Positions 1 through 6,034 of a stretch of DNA of 8,384 nucleotides are shown piece by piece. Within the stretch, counting starts at the first letter, position 1. Each line of letters begins with the position of its first letter. The stretch is taken from assembly GCA_002407925.1 (NCBI GenBank), contig DHPN01000019.1, forward strand, positions 7,658-16,041, given 5' to 3'. The notes beneath the pieces were generated by a model. It saw only the letters and a program-made list of their open reading frames with translations. It was not told the DNA's origin and did not search any database. The position numbers and the translations under genes were made by a program. Source of the stretch: Atopobiaceae bacterium UBA5363. Lineage in GTDB: Bacteria; Actinomycetota; Coriobacteriia; Coriobacteriales; Atopobiaceae.

Positions 1-665
1 GAGTGTCTGAACTGATTCAATATTGCTGCCACGTCGAGCCGATTTTTCGTCAGCTCTCCTTTGAGATAGGCAACATCAAGGTCGTACATGAGAATACGAG
101 CACGTACGTACTGCTTGTTGTCGGAAACATTTTGCTTTCGAACGACAAACGAATCGCACGCGAGCGTTATAGCTTTGTATGGCATAAAGTCGCGTCACGC
201 ATAGAGCTCACGCACCTGCACGCCTCGATTCCCACGTTGCAGGCGGACAAAGGCCAGTTCGTCTTCCTTTCGCTCCCTGGCAAGCATGGCTCTTCTGAAC
301 AAGCAACTCAGACTCTGGCAGCAGACAAGCCCATATTCATACGCGACACTAAAGGAACAGTGCATGCCATCGGCGGCCAACAGACCGTATACCTCGAAGC
401 ATCACACCAGTACACGATCGTCCACCTCAGAGACGATGCATTTAAGGTAAGATGCTCTCTCACGGAGCTTACCTCACGGCTATCACCATACTTCATACGC
501 GTACACAGAAGCTATACGGTCAATGCCCATCTCGTTACTAGCATGAAAGGTCCTCTAATTACGTTTGTGAATGGTAGCACTGTCAGTGTAGCTGCAAAGC
601 GCGTGAAAGAGACTCACGCCGCTCTGCACAAAGCTGTAGCTACCTCAAAGAACAAGCATGACTAA
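1..665 (+). CDS. NTF2/SnoaL-like + LytTR domain transcriptional regulator (5' partial)
   Basis: Probable DNA-binding transcription factor. The C-terminal part, about residues 125-215 of the visible 220, has the LytTR pattern: a YLEASHQYTIVHL strand pair, a TELTSRL helix, the FIRVHRSYTVN segment and a final VSVAAKR stretch. LytTR domains bind DNA through a beta-sheet fold. The N-terminal part, about residues 10-76, resembles the second half of an NTF2/SnoaL-like domain, ending in YSFVWHK...IELTHLHASIP. A GTG at position 3 could be a start, but an NTF2-like domain normally needs some 50-60 further residues, so the gene probably begins upstream of the window. There is no receiver domain, so this is not a classical LytR-type response regulator. 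The ligand and targets are unknown. It converges on the HPr gene with only 13 bp between the stop codons. The LytTR call is firm; the N-terminal domain call is moderate. Confidence 0.8.
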   Translation, partial: VSELIQYCCHVEPIFRQLSFEIGNIKVVHENTSTYVLLVVGNILLSNDKRIARERYSFVWHKVASRIELTHLHASIPTLQADKGQFVFLSLPGKHGSSEQATQTLAADKPIFIRDTKGTVHAIGGQQTVYLEASHQYTIVHLRDDAFKVRCSLTELTSRLSPYFIRVHRSYTVNAHLVTSMKGPLITFVNGSTVSVAAKRVKETHAALHKAVATSKNKHD

Positions 666-678
666 GCTATGCAGCTGC

Positions 679-936
679 TCAGAGGTTCCTCTCCATGAAG
701 CTTTCCAATTCTTGAGCTGCTTGCTTCTCGTCTGGACCCTCACAGCTGACAGTGATCTCCATACCGCGCGTTATCCCCATTCCCAACAGGCCAAAGACGT
801 CCTTTGCGCTTTTGCTTGCACCTTTGGCGGAAATTGTCACACGTGAGGAGTATTTTCTCGCCTCCCTGGCAAGGGCTCCTGCAGGGCGGGCATGGATGCC
901 CATCTCGTCGGTAACTATATAGGTAAAACGCCGCAT
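679..936 (-). CDS. ptsH: PTS phosphocarrier protein HPr with Asp at position 46
   Basis: Small cytoplasmic phosphocarrier of 85 aa, the normal HPr length. It takes phosphate from enzyme I on His15, in the motif GIHARPAG, and passes it to EIIA domains. The rest follows the HPr fold, including a GMEITVSCEG strand near residues 57-66. The ATG is preceded by GGAGAG with about 6 nt spacing, which supports the start. Oddity: aligned without gaps to Bacillus HPr, residue 46 is Asp (AKDVFGLLGMG) where most HPr proteins have Ser. Ser46 is the target of HPr kinase in Firmicutes, so this HPr cannot receive that mark, and Asp at this position mimics phosphoserine. It is the last gene of the PTS operon, 64 bp after the GH1 gene and separated from it by a strong hairpin. 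Whether it is the cell's only HPr cannot be told from the window. Confidence 0.93.
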   Translation of the reverse strand: MRRFTYIVTDEMGIHARPAGALAREARKYSSRVTISAKGASKSAKDVFGLLGMGITRGMEITVSCEGPDEKQAAQELESFMERNL

Positions 937-957
937 AGCACTCTCTCCGTTCCAGAG

Positions 958-992
958 CGCTCAGTTTGGCAGGGATGCTGCCAAACTGAGCG
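958..992 (-). terminator. 15-bp perfect hairpin between GH1 and HPr genes
   Basis: The arms at 958-972 and 978-992 (CGCTCAGTTTGGCAG and its exact complement) enclose a 5-nt loop, GGATG. The hairpin begins 8 bp past the GH1 stop codon. No T-run follows on either strand, so it is not a canonical intrinsic terminator. It could be a U-less terminator, an mRNA 3'-end stabiliser, or a processing site that sets HPr expression apart from the upstream genes. The hairpin is certain; its role is inferred. Confidence 0.55.
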
Positions 993-1000
993 TGAACTTC

Positions 1001-2458
1001 TTACAGCTGACTGCCATTAGTCTCGATGACACGCCGGTACCACGCAAAGCTGTCCTTCTTGAGGCGCCTGCCCGTACCCTTGCCCTCATCGTCGATATCG
1101 ACATATATAAAGCCATAGCGCTTGCTCATCTCAGAGGAAGAGCAGCTCACGATGTCTATGGGCGCCCACGCATAGTAGCCCCTCAGGTCAACGCCGTCTT
1201 CTATGGCCTCGCGCATCTGCGTAAGGTGAGCACGAAGGTAGTCAATGCGATACGGATCATGCACGCTGCCGTCCGACTCAAGCTTGTCGAAGCAGCCAAG
1301 ACCATTTTCCGTGATGTACATTGGGCGCTGATACCTGTCATAGAAGAAGTTGAGGGTGTAGCGCAGGCCGATGGGGTCAATCGACCAGCCCCATGGGTTG
1401 GCTGGCAGCAGTTCGTTTTTGCGATCGGAGTTCCCGTCTGCGAAGCTTTCAGCGCTGCAGACACTCGTGTAGTAGTAGGAGAAAGCGAGAAAGTCTGCAG
1501 TGGACGCAAGGTCCTCAAGGTCATGGGCGCCAAATTCGATGTGGTAGCCCCTGTCTTCGAAAAATCTCAGGGCATAGCCTGGATAGCGACCGCGCAGCAG
1601 CACGTCAGCGAAGAAGCACTCCATCTGATTGTGCTGATAGCAGGCTAGGACGTCTTCCGGCGCGCAGCTCATGGGGTAGTCCGGCCCCCCGCACAGCATC
1701 ATGCCGACCTTGAGGTCAGGGTAATGCTCGTGCGCGTAGCGCGTCACTCTCGCGCTCGCCACCATCTCGTTGTGAACCGCCTGATACTTCGCTTCCGGAA
1801 GGTTGCCGACCTTGTCAGCGCAAACTCCAAGATGGTTAAAAGACTCAGATGAGATGAGGTTTATCTGGTTCACCGGGATCCAAAGCTTCACGCGATCGTG
1901 AAAGCGATCAAAGAGCACCTGGCAGTACCTCTCGAAAAAGCTGATGAGCTCGCGAGAGTACCAGCCTTTGTAGGAGAGGGCGAGGTTTATAGGCATCTCG
2001 TAATGTGAGCAAGTGATCATCGGCTCCATGCCATTTGCGATGATCTCGTCTATGAGCTTGTCATAGAACGCAAGCCCTTCCTCATTCGGCCTGTCATCGT
2101 CGCCGTGCGGGAAGATGCGTGCCCAGTCGATTGACGTACGAAAGGTTTTGAGCCCAAGCTCACCTAGCAAGGAGAGGTCATCCTTATACTTATGGTAGAA
2201 GTCGATCCCATGTCGCTTCGGGAAGACACGGTCTGTGGAGGCCATGGCCTTCCGTATGTAGTCGGTCGTGATCTCGCCGTTGAACTTCTTATCAATAGGG
2301 ACATTCGCCTGGTACTCATTCAAGTCAGCCACGGAAAGGCCTTTGCCGCCTTCGTCGAAGGCTCCCTCACACTGGTTTGCTGCGACAGCCCCACCCCAAA
2401 GGAACCCCTTTGGGAATCCTTGGGGCATGCCAATACCAGATTTACCTGTCTCAGCCAT
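1001..2458 (-). CDS. GH1 6-phospho-beta-glucosidase-like enzyme with Gln at the acid/base site
   Basis: Family GH1 (beta/alpha)8 enzyme expected to hydrolyse the 6-phospho-beta-glycoside delivered by the neighbouring PTS. The N-terminus has the GH1 signature FPKGFLWGGAVAANQCEGA. The nucleophile motif YITENG is intact, with E384. Near the C-terminus SSSEMSKRYGFIYVD matches the phosphate-binding S-K-Y loop of 6-phospho-glycosidases (K446, Y448). At the acid/base position, where GH1 enzymes carry NEIN or NEP, this protein reads WIPVNQINLI, so Gln198 replaces Glu; the codon is CAG. Plant myrosinases have the same Glu-to-Gln change. The frame stays open upstream to 2500, but the ATG at 2458 is chosen because GGAGGA sits just upstream. 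That start overlaps the EIIA stop by 8 nt and gives 485 aa, close to the family's usual 470-480. The stop is TAA. Family is sure; true substrate and activity are not. Confidence 0.93.
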   Translation of the reverse strand: MAETGKSGIGMPQGFPKGFLWGGAVAANQCEGAFDEGGKGLSVADLNEYQANVPIDKKFNGEITTDYIRKAMASTDRVFPKRHGIDFYHKYKDDLSLLGELGLKTFRTSIDWARIFPHGDDDRPNEEGLAFYDKLIDEIIANGMEPMITCSHYEMPINLALSYKGWYSRELISFFERYCQVLFDRFHDRVKLWIPVNQINLISSESFNHLGVCADKVGNLPEAKYQAVHNEMVASARVTRYAHEHYPDLKVGMMLCGGPDYPMSCAPEDVLACYQHNQMECFFADVLLRGRYPGYALRFFEDRGYHIEFGAHDLEDLASTADFLAFSYYYTSVCSAESFADGNSDRKNELLPANPWGWSIDPIGLRYTLNFFYDRYQRPMYITENGLGCFDKLESDGSVHDPYRIDYLRAHLTQMREAIEDGVDLRGYYAWAPIDIVSCSSSEMSKRYGFIYVDIDDEGKGTGRRLKKDSFAWYRRVIETNGSQL

Positions 2459-2804
2459 CCCTTTCCTCCAACTTCTTGACACGCGCATCAAGCGAGGCAA
2501 ACACCTTCACAAGCTGATGGGCGACGATAATCTCGCTGTAGATGGTCATGAGCGTATCTTGGGCGTGAGCGAACAGGAGGTTATAGTCTTGCTTCTCGCC
2601 GCGGATGGTGGCTTGTATGGCATCGGTCTGAATCTGGTGAGCCTTCGCGATCTTGCCGTCTGCCAAGCTGAGCCGCCTTTGAGCCTCAGTCATGTCTTGG
2701 GTGGCAATGGCATCATACGCGAGCTTGCATTCCTCACGAGCGTCACCTGCGAGCATAATGATGCTCATTGCGTTTTGTGAGGTCTTGTCTAATTTTTCAT
2801 TCAT
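2451..2804 (-). CDS. PTS lactose/cellobiose-family EIIA component
   Basis: Cytoplasmic phosphotransfer protein of 117 aa, normal for the Lac family, where EIIA is a trimer of three-helix bundles. The phosphorylated His is H80 in LLFAHAQDTLM, and D83 sits three residues later, as does the metal-binding Asp of lactococcal IIA-Lac. Other typical stretches are the N-terminal IIMLAGDARE helix and the C-terminal HQLVKVFASLDARVKKLEE coiled helix. It accepts phosphate from HPr and donates it to EIIB. The ATG at 2804 has AGAGGA 10 nt upstream. It lies 14 nt after the ancestral EIIC stop at 2819-2821 but about 164 nt after the premature one. Its TGA overlaps the GH1 start by 8 nt, suggesting translational coupling. 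No anomaly is seen. Confidence 0.95.
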   Translation of the reverse strand: MNEKLDKTSQNAMSIIMLAGDAREECKLAYDAIATQDMTEAQRRLSLADGKIAKAHQIQTDAIQATIRGEKQDYNLLFAHAQDTLMTIYSEIIVAHQLVKVFASLDARVKKLEERDG

Positions 2805-2818
2805 GCGTTTCGATTCCT

Positions 2819-2968
2819 CTACTCGTCCTTTTCCCCTTCAGAGGCGACTGTGGCTTCCTTTTCGCAAAGCTGCTTATCATAGACGCGGAAGAAGGGCATC
2901 CAGACGCACCAGGAAATTACAAAGACCGCCACAGCAAGGATAATGCCAGTAACTGCGCCTGTCGTCAG
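2819..2968 (-). pseudogene. Severed C-terminal tail of EIIC, downstream of the in-frame TGA
   Basis: Reading on in the EIIC frame after the TGA at 2969-2971 gives 49 further residues and a TAG at 2819-2821. They contain a hydrophobic helix (TGAVTGIILAVAVFVISW) and then MPFFRVYDKQ. This is the usual end of Lac-family EIIC proteins: a last membrane helix followed by a PFF-x-VYDKQ motif. The fragment has no start codon of its own and directly precedes the EIIA ribosome binding site. It is therefore best read as the lost end of EIIC, present in the product only if the TGA is read through. The TGA is followed by C, a context known to favour UGA readthrough in bacteria, but readthrough here is speculation. 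Confidence 0.8.
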
Positions 2969-4126
2969 TCATGTCGAAATGGGAAATGGGGTGTACCACA
3001 GCTGGAACAGCAACGTCGGAATGGGAGCAAAGGGTATGACCTTGGTAAAGATGTACACGAACAGAGGGAGGATAAAGCCGTTTATCCACATCGGCAGCAT
3101 AAGAAGCGGATTCCAAGCAATGCAGCCGAACACACAGGGCTCGTTGATATTGAAGATGGCTGGCGCGATGCACGCGCGGCCAAGAGCCTTGAGCTGGTGC
3201 GACTTGGCCATGCCCAGCATCATGATCACAAGGGGAAGCGTGCAGGCGGCGCCGCCAATCCAAAGATAGGCCGAATAGATCGTCGCGTGTGAGGAGATCT
3301 GGATAGTCGCAGCCGTCGCAGTGCCGTTTTGGACAAGCGTCGCGTTCACCGCTGCGGCAGTTGTCTCGATCGGCGTTGTAAGAGGCGACATAACCCAGCC
3401 TGAGATTCCCAGCGAATAAATACAGCAAGTGAGAAACAAGATGAACGTGAAGCCGAACATGTTCTGGGCGAAATCCTGAAGCGGCATGAAGAGATCAACG
3501 ACCGCCTGATAGAGGTTGAAGTTGAGGAATGCCGAAGACGTCAGTATCCACCCGCCTAGCACGATGATCCCCATAGGAAGCATGGAGTCGAACCAAGAAC
3601 GAACAAAGTCAGGGATAGCGGAGTCCTCGCTGAAGAATGAAAACGTGGCGAACTTGTTGATGATTGCCGCCGCAACGAGCCCTGTGATGATGGCTAGGAA
3701 CATGCCTCCTGCACCGAACCCGCCAATCTCGCTGATATCTGTGAAACCTATAGTCCCTTTGCCGAGCGCTGTGGTCTGATCAGCGATAAACTGCGGGTTT
3801 ACGGAGAATAGGAACAAGATTGCACCTGCGATGCCGCCATTGATTCGAGCTTGGCGATGCCCTTTTTGCTCCAGCAGATTAAACGGAACAAGAAACGATA
3901 TAAAAAGGGAGATCAATCCGAATGACCAGTAGTAGCCTTCCCAGAAATTCGGCCACCACGTGAAGAACGTGCTGGGAATGGTCAGCATGCAGAAGATCGA
4001 GCCAAGGAAGATCAGGGGCATCGTCTGCATGATGGAGTCATTTATTCCTGCGAACCATGCATTTCGCGCAACGTTGTTCATCTTCGGTGCAAAGCTATTC
4101 TCAAGCCAATTCATAAACTTGCCCAT
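2969..4126 (-). CDS. PTS lactose/cellobiose-family EIIC permease, cut short by an in-frame TGA
   Basis: Inner-membrane sugar permease of the Lac/Cel PTS family. It carries a beta-glycoside across the membrane while EIIB phosphorylates it. Many hydrophobic helices are visible (for example around residues 30-50, 66-84, 98-110, 140-158, 183-203, 226-242, 287-306 and 341-362). The family signature FNINEPCVFGCIAWNP lies near residue 325 and includes the substrate-site Glu329. The motif usually written GIHG is GISG here (Ser242), so the conserved His near the sugar in ChbC is absent. The frame ends at TGA after residue 385, whereas about 434 residues are expected; the missing tail is still encoded in frame downstream. 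The ATG at 4126 has AAGGA about 9 nt upstream and lies 61 nt after EIIB. The product would lack its last membrane helix and is probably impaired unless the TGA is read through or is a sequencing error. Confidence 0.88.
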   Translation of the reverse strand: MGKFMNWLENSFAPKMNNVARNAWFAGINDSIMQTMPLIFLGSIFCMLTIPSTFFTWWPNFWEGYYWSFGLISLFISFLVPFNLLEQKGHRQARINGGIAGAILFLFSVNPQFIADQTTALGKGTIGFTDISEIGGFGAGGMFLAIITGLVAAAIINKFATFSFFSEDSAIPDFVRSWFDSMLPMGIIVLGGWILTSSAFLNFNLYQAVVDLFMPLQDFAQNMFGFTFILFLTCCIYSLGISGWVMSPLTTPIETTAAAVNATLVQNGTATAATIQISSHATIYSAYLWIGGAACTLPLVIMMLGMAKSHQLKALGRACIAPAIFNINEPCVFGCIAWNPLLMLPMWINGFILPLFVYIFTKVIPFAPIPTLLFQLWYTPFPIST

Positions 4127-4187
4127 AGCTACCAGTCCTTACTTGCTAGTCAAGGTCAAATAGGGAAAGAAATAGTGATCTATAGCT

Positions 4188-4505
4188 TTAGAAATCTTTT
4201 GTCGCACTCAGCAAGTCATCAAGGGCGGCATTGCCGTCGAGCAGCGAATAGTATGAAGGCTTCATGAGAATGACCTTAAGGTCCGGCCCTTCATACTTCT
4301 GCCGCAGCTCATCGATTAAGTATTTGAGATGGGGACCGATCATGAGCACGTTGATCGAGTCAATATACCCTCCGATCTCAGACTCGCTCCTTGCAGTAAT
4401 CTTGATGTCAAGGCCTCTTTTCTTTGCAGCCTTTCTCATGCTCACAGCCATGAAGCCACTGCTTGCCCCAGAACCGCATACCAACAGAACATCGAGGTGC
4501 CGCAT
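4188..4505 (-). CDS. PTS lactose/cellobiose-family EIIB component
   Basis: Cytoplasmic phosphotransfer subunit of 105 aa, the family's usual size. Phosphate from EIIA is carried on Cys10, in the P-loop LLVCGSGASSGFMA after the first beta strand, and passed to the sugar bound in EIIC. The alternating pattern typical of EIIB-Cel follows: helix MRKAAKKRG, strand IKITARS, strand NVLMIGPH, helix LIDELRQKY and strand KVILMKPS, ending in a YYSLLDGNAALDDLL helix region. It is the first gene of the operon. GGAGGAGG lies upstream of the ATG. The 258 bp between this start and the first recognisable domain of the divergent regulator should hold the operon promoter. The stop is TAA. No defect is seen. Confidence 0.94.
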   Translation of the reverse strand: MRHLDVLLVCGSGASSGFMAVSMRKAAKKRGLDIKITARSESEIGGYIDSINVLMIGPHLKYLIDELRQKYEGPDLKVILMKPSYYSLLDGNAALDDLLSATKDF

Positions 4506-5833
4506 CGCCTAGACCACCTCCTCCACTTTTTCCTTCGCCCCTATGCAGAGAAGAAATCAAATTACATGCCTGGGATTTCTTCTCGCTCCTAGTTCTCTCA
4601 TGTCAGGTTGCCTCGCACAAACAAATTCCCTTCCTCAATCGAGGAAGGAGAGCGGCAGAGGTTAATTTCCTATATCTAGGAAAAACCAGAGCTCAGCTCA
4701 TCGATATACTTCCGATATACTTCCATCCAGAGAGTAGTGGTAGGAGGCGACGAGCCAGGCGGATCAGACACGACGACCTCATAAGGGTCCTATCCTCTAA
4801 GCAAGACTGGGTCGATGCTGCCTATCTTGCCGACACGTTTGGCGTGACCACCCGCACCATCAGAAACTACATCAAGGCAATCAATACCGCACCCAGCGAG
4901 CCACACATCAGGTCATCGCACAAGGGCTACCAAATTGAGAACCAGCCAGCGGTCGCAATGGAAAAGACCATACTTCCCATGCAGGCGGAGGATGGCCGCG
5001 GCGCATCAGGAGAGCCAGAGCGCGCCTCTTTGTCTGAGGACCGCGTCAGCCATCTGCTAAGGAAGCTCATCTCGAGCGACTCCCCTGTCAACGTCTATTG
5101 GCTCGCAGACGAAATGTGCGTCTCTGACTCCTCTTTGGAGTCGCTCATCAAGACAGCCCGGGACTCCATCCGACTGTTCGGGCTCTCCTTGACGCGCCGT
5201 CGCGACCTCATCTCGATTGAGGGAAGCGAGATCGGTAAGAGGCGCCTTATAGGACAGCTGCTCACTGTTGAGAGTCCCATCGGCTTCACAAAGCTCACGG
5301 GAAACGGCATTGTATCCGAAGGCTATGACGTAGCGAGTCTCACAAGGACCGTCTCACATGCCCTCACCAGCCAAGAGCTGCACACTGACGACTACGGGCT
5401 CGGGAACATCCTCATGCACCTGATAGTGATGATTGATCGCATTCGACAGGGGAAATCGATGCCTCCTGATGAGAGCGTCTCAAGGGCACGCACCACTTCT
5501 GGCTATGCTGCAGCCCACATAATTTGCTCAGACGTTAACCAAGCATACAACTTGCACGTGAGCGAGAGCGAGATCTGCTACCTCTCTCTGATCGTCTCTT
5601 CAAATAGCAACAAAGCAGACTACTCTTTTGTTGAAGATCAAGATTTAACGGCGTTTCTCGACCAACGGGCAGTTTCATACACACAGGCAGCAATTCGCCA
5701 TCTGGAGCAGGCATACTACCTAGAGCCATTTGACAATAACTTCGTGACGCGCATGGCCATACATGTACAAAATCCTAACGTCGATCTTAGCGGGTTCAAG
5801 ATAGAGATGGCAGGCGTCATAGAGGTGACATGA
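4463..5833 (+). CDS. PRD-domain PTS transcriptional regulator, truncated, start unclear
   Basis: Probable regulator of the divergent PTS operon, of the LicR/MtlR-like family. Recognisable sequence begins near 4763 with an HTH (DWVDAAYLADTFGVTTRTIRNYI, about 4808-4880). A second Mga-like HTH follows near 5057-5260 (VYWLADEMCVSDSSLESLI). Then comes PRD1, with a conserved His at 5417-5419. A second His expected in PRD1 is Ile (5591-5593, CYLSLIV). PRD2 begins (FVTRMAIHVQN, His at 5762-5764) but the frame stops at TGA 5831-5833. Complete relatives run to about 630-650 aa with full PRD2, EIIB-like and EIIA-like domains, so the signal-sensing half is missing. No ATG, GTG or TTG lies in frame between the start of the open frame (TTG, 4463, inside the EIIB gene) and the HTH itself. 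AGGAGG at 4742-4747 has only a rare-type codon (ATC, 4763) after it. It may be a pseudogene. Confidence 0.7.
   Translation: MPQNRIPTEHRGAASPRPPPPLFPSPLCREEIKLHAWDFFSLLVLSCQVASHKQIPFLNRGRRAAEVNFLYLGKTRAQLIDILPIYFHPESSGRRRRARRIRHDDLIRVLSSKQDWVDAAYLADTFGVTTRTIRNYIKAINTAPSEPHIRSSHKGYQIENQPAVAMEKTILPMQAEDGRGASGEPERASLSEDRVSHLLRKLISSDSPVNVYWLADEMCVSDSSLESLIKTARDSIRLFGLSLTRRRDLISIEGSEIGKRRLIGQLLTVESPIGFTKLTGNGIVSEGYDVASLTRTVSHALTSQELHTDDYGLGNILMHLIVMIDRIRQGKSMPPDESVSRARTTSGYAAAHIICSDVNQAYNLHVSESEICYLSLIVSSNSNKADYSFVEDQDLTAFLDQRAVSYTQAAIRHLEQAYYLEPFDNNFVTRMAIHVQNPNVDLSGFKIEMAGVIEVT
4548..4584. promoter_or_regulatory. 11-bp inverted repeat upstream of EIIB (candidate operator or leader hairpin)
   Basis: The arms GAGAAGAAATC (4548-4558) and GATTTCTTCTC (4574-4584) are exact complements spaced by 15 bp. 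The site lies 43 bp upstream of the EIIB start codon, in the expected promoter/leader zone. The arm centres are about 26 bp apart, so a dimeric regulator could bind both. As RNA it would form a hairpin, but no T-run follows. The repeat is seen directly; regulator binding is inferred. Confidence 0.45.
4629..4648. repeat. 8-bp inverted repeat in the divergent control region
   Basis: CCTTCCTC, a 4-nt AATC spacer and GAGGAAGG form a perfect palindrome with 8-bp arms. It lies between the EIIB start and the regulator's HTH. It could be an operator half-site pair or a leader hairpin. No function can be assigned from the sequence alone. Confidence 0.35.
4660..4687. repeat. Interrupted inverted repeat in the divergent control region
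   Basis: TTTCCTA (4666-4672) and TAGGAAA (4677-4683) pair across a TATC loop. An outer GGTT/AACC pair extends the stem, with a two-base bulge. The structure resembles the small hairpins at PTS antiterminator sites, but the regulator here has DNA-binding HTH domains, so an operator is the simpler reading. Confidence 0.35.
4702..4723. repeat. Perfect 11-bp tandem repeat (2 x CGATATACTTC)
   Basis: Two adjacent identical copies, 4702-4712 and 4713-4723. Each contains TATACT, one base from a consensus -10 box. An 11-bp period is about one helical turn, so proteins bound to the copies would face the same side of the DNA. Position and phasing suggest a regulator or promoter element. A chance slippage duplication is the alternative. 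Confidence 0.4.
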
Positions 5834-5881
5834 GGCTAAGTACAAACAAAAAACAAGCTGTATAGAAGCTGACAAATCTTA

Positions 5882-5911
5882 TTGACAAATACTTACAATA
5901 CCTGATATATA
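5882..5911 (+). promoter_or_regulatory. Strong extended -10 promoter
   Basis: A consensus -35 TTGACA (5882-5887), an 18-bp spacer ending in an extended -10 TGA (5903-5905), and TATATA (5906-5911). Transcription would start near 5918, giving a leader of about 117 nt before the small gene at 6035. The leader holds two ACCGTG copies near 5916-5932; no known riboswitch is recognised in it. Confidence 0.7.
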
Positions 5912-6034
5912 CCGTTTACCGTGGTTCACCGTGCGCCTTGCCTCTTGGCCTCTTGTTGAGACTATGTGTCTATAGCTCAGCCGACTTGGGTAAAAGAATA
6001 AAACTATCCAATGCACTGACGAAAGGAAGCCGAT

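Noticed and set aside
992..1648. Long open frame of 218 codons on the + strand.
   Set aside because: It is fully antisense to the well-supported GH1 gene, has no ribosome binding site and matches no family; it is a codon-bias shadow.
2877..3428. Alternative - strand frame overlapping the end of EIIC, considered as evidence for a frameshift.
   Set aside because: The true EIIC tail continues in the original frame after the TGA; the alternative frame shows Cys/Arg/His-rich nonsense without membrane helices.
4702..4723. The 11-bp duplication as a frameshift that cut the regulator off from its start codon.
   Set aside because: Removing one copy puts the upstream sequence in a frame that meets TAG at 4677-4679 with no ATG, GTG or TTG after it, so no start is restored.
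679..5833. Genome-wide reading of TGA as Trp.
   Set aside because: HPr, EIIA, the regulator and the desulfidase all end at TGA at family-typical or plausible positions, and TGG is used throughout the GH1 gene, so TGA is a normal stop here.
5968..6002. A TATAGCTCAG...TTGGGTAAAAG stretch resembling a tRNA D-arm.
   Set aside because: No acceptor stem, anticodon arm or T-arm can be formed around it; it lies in the leader of the small LEA-like gene.
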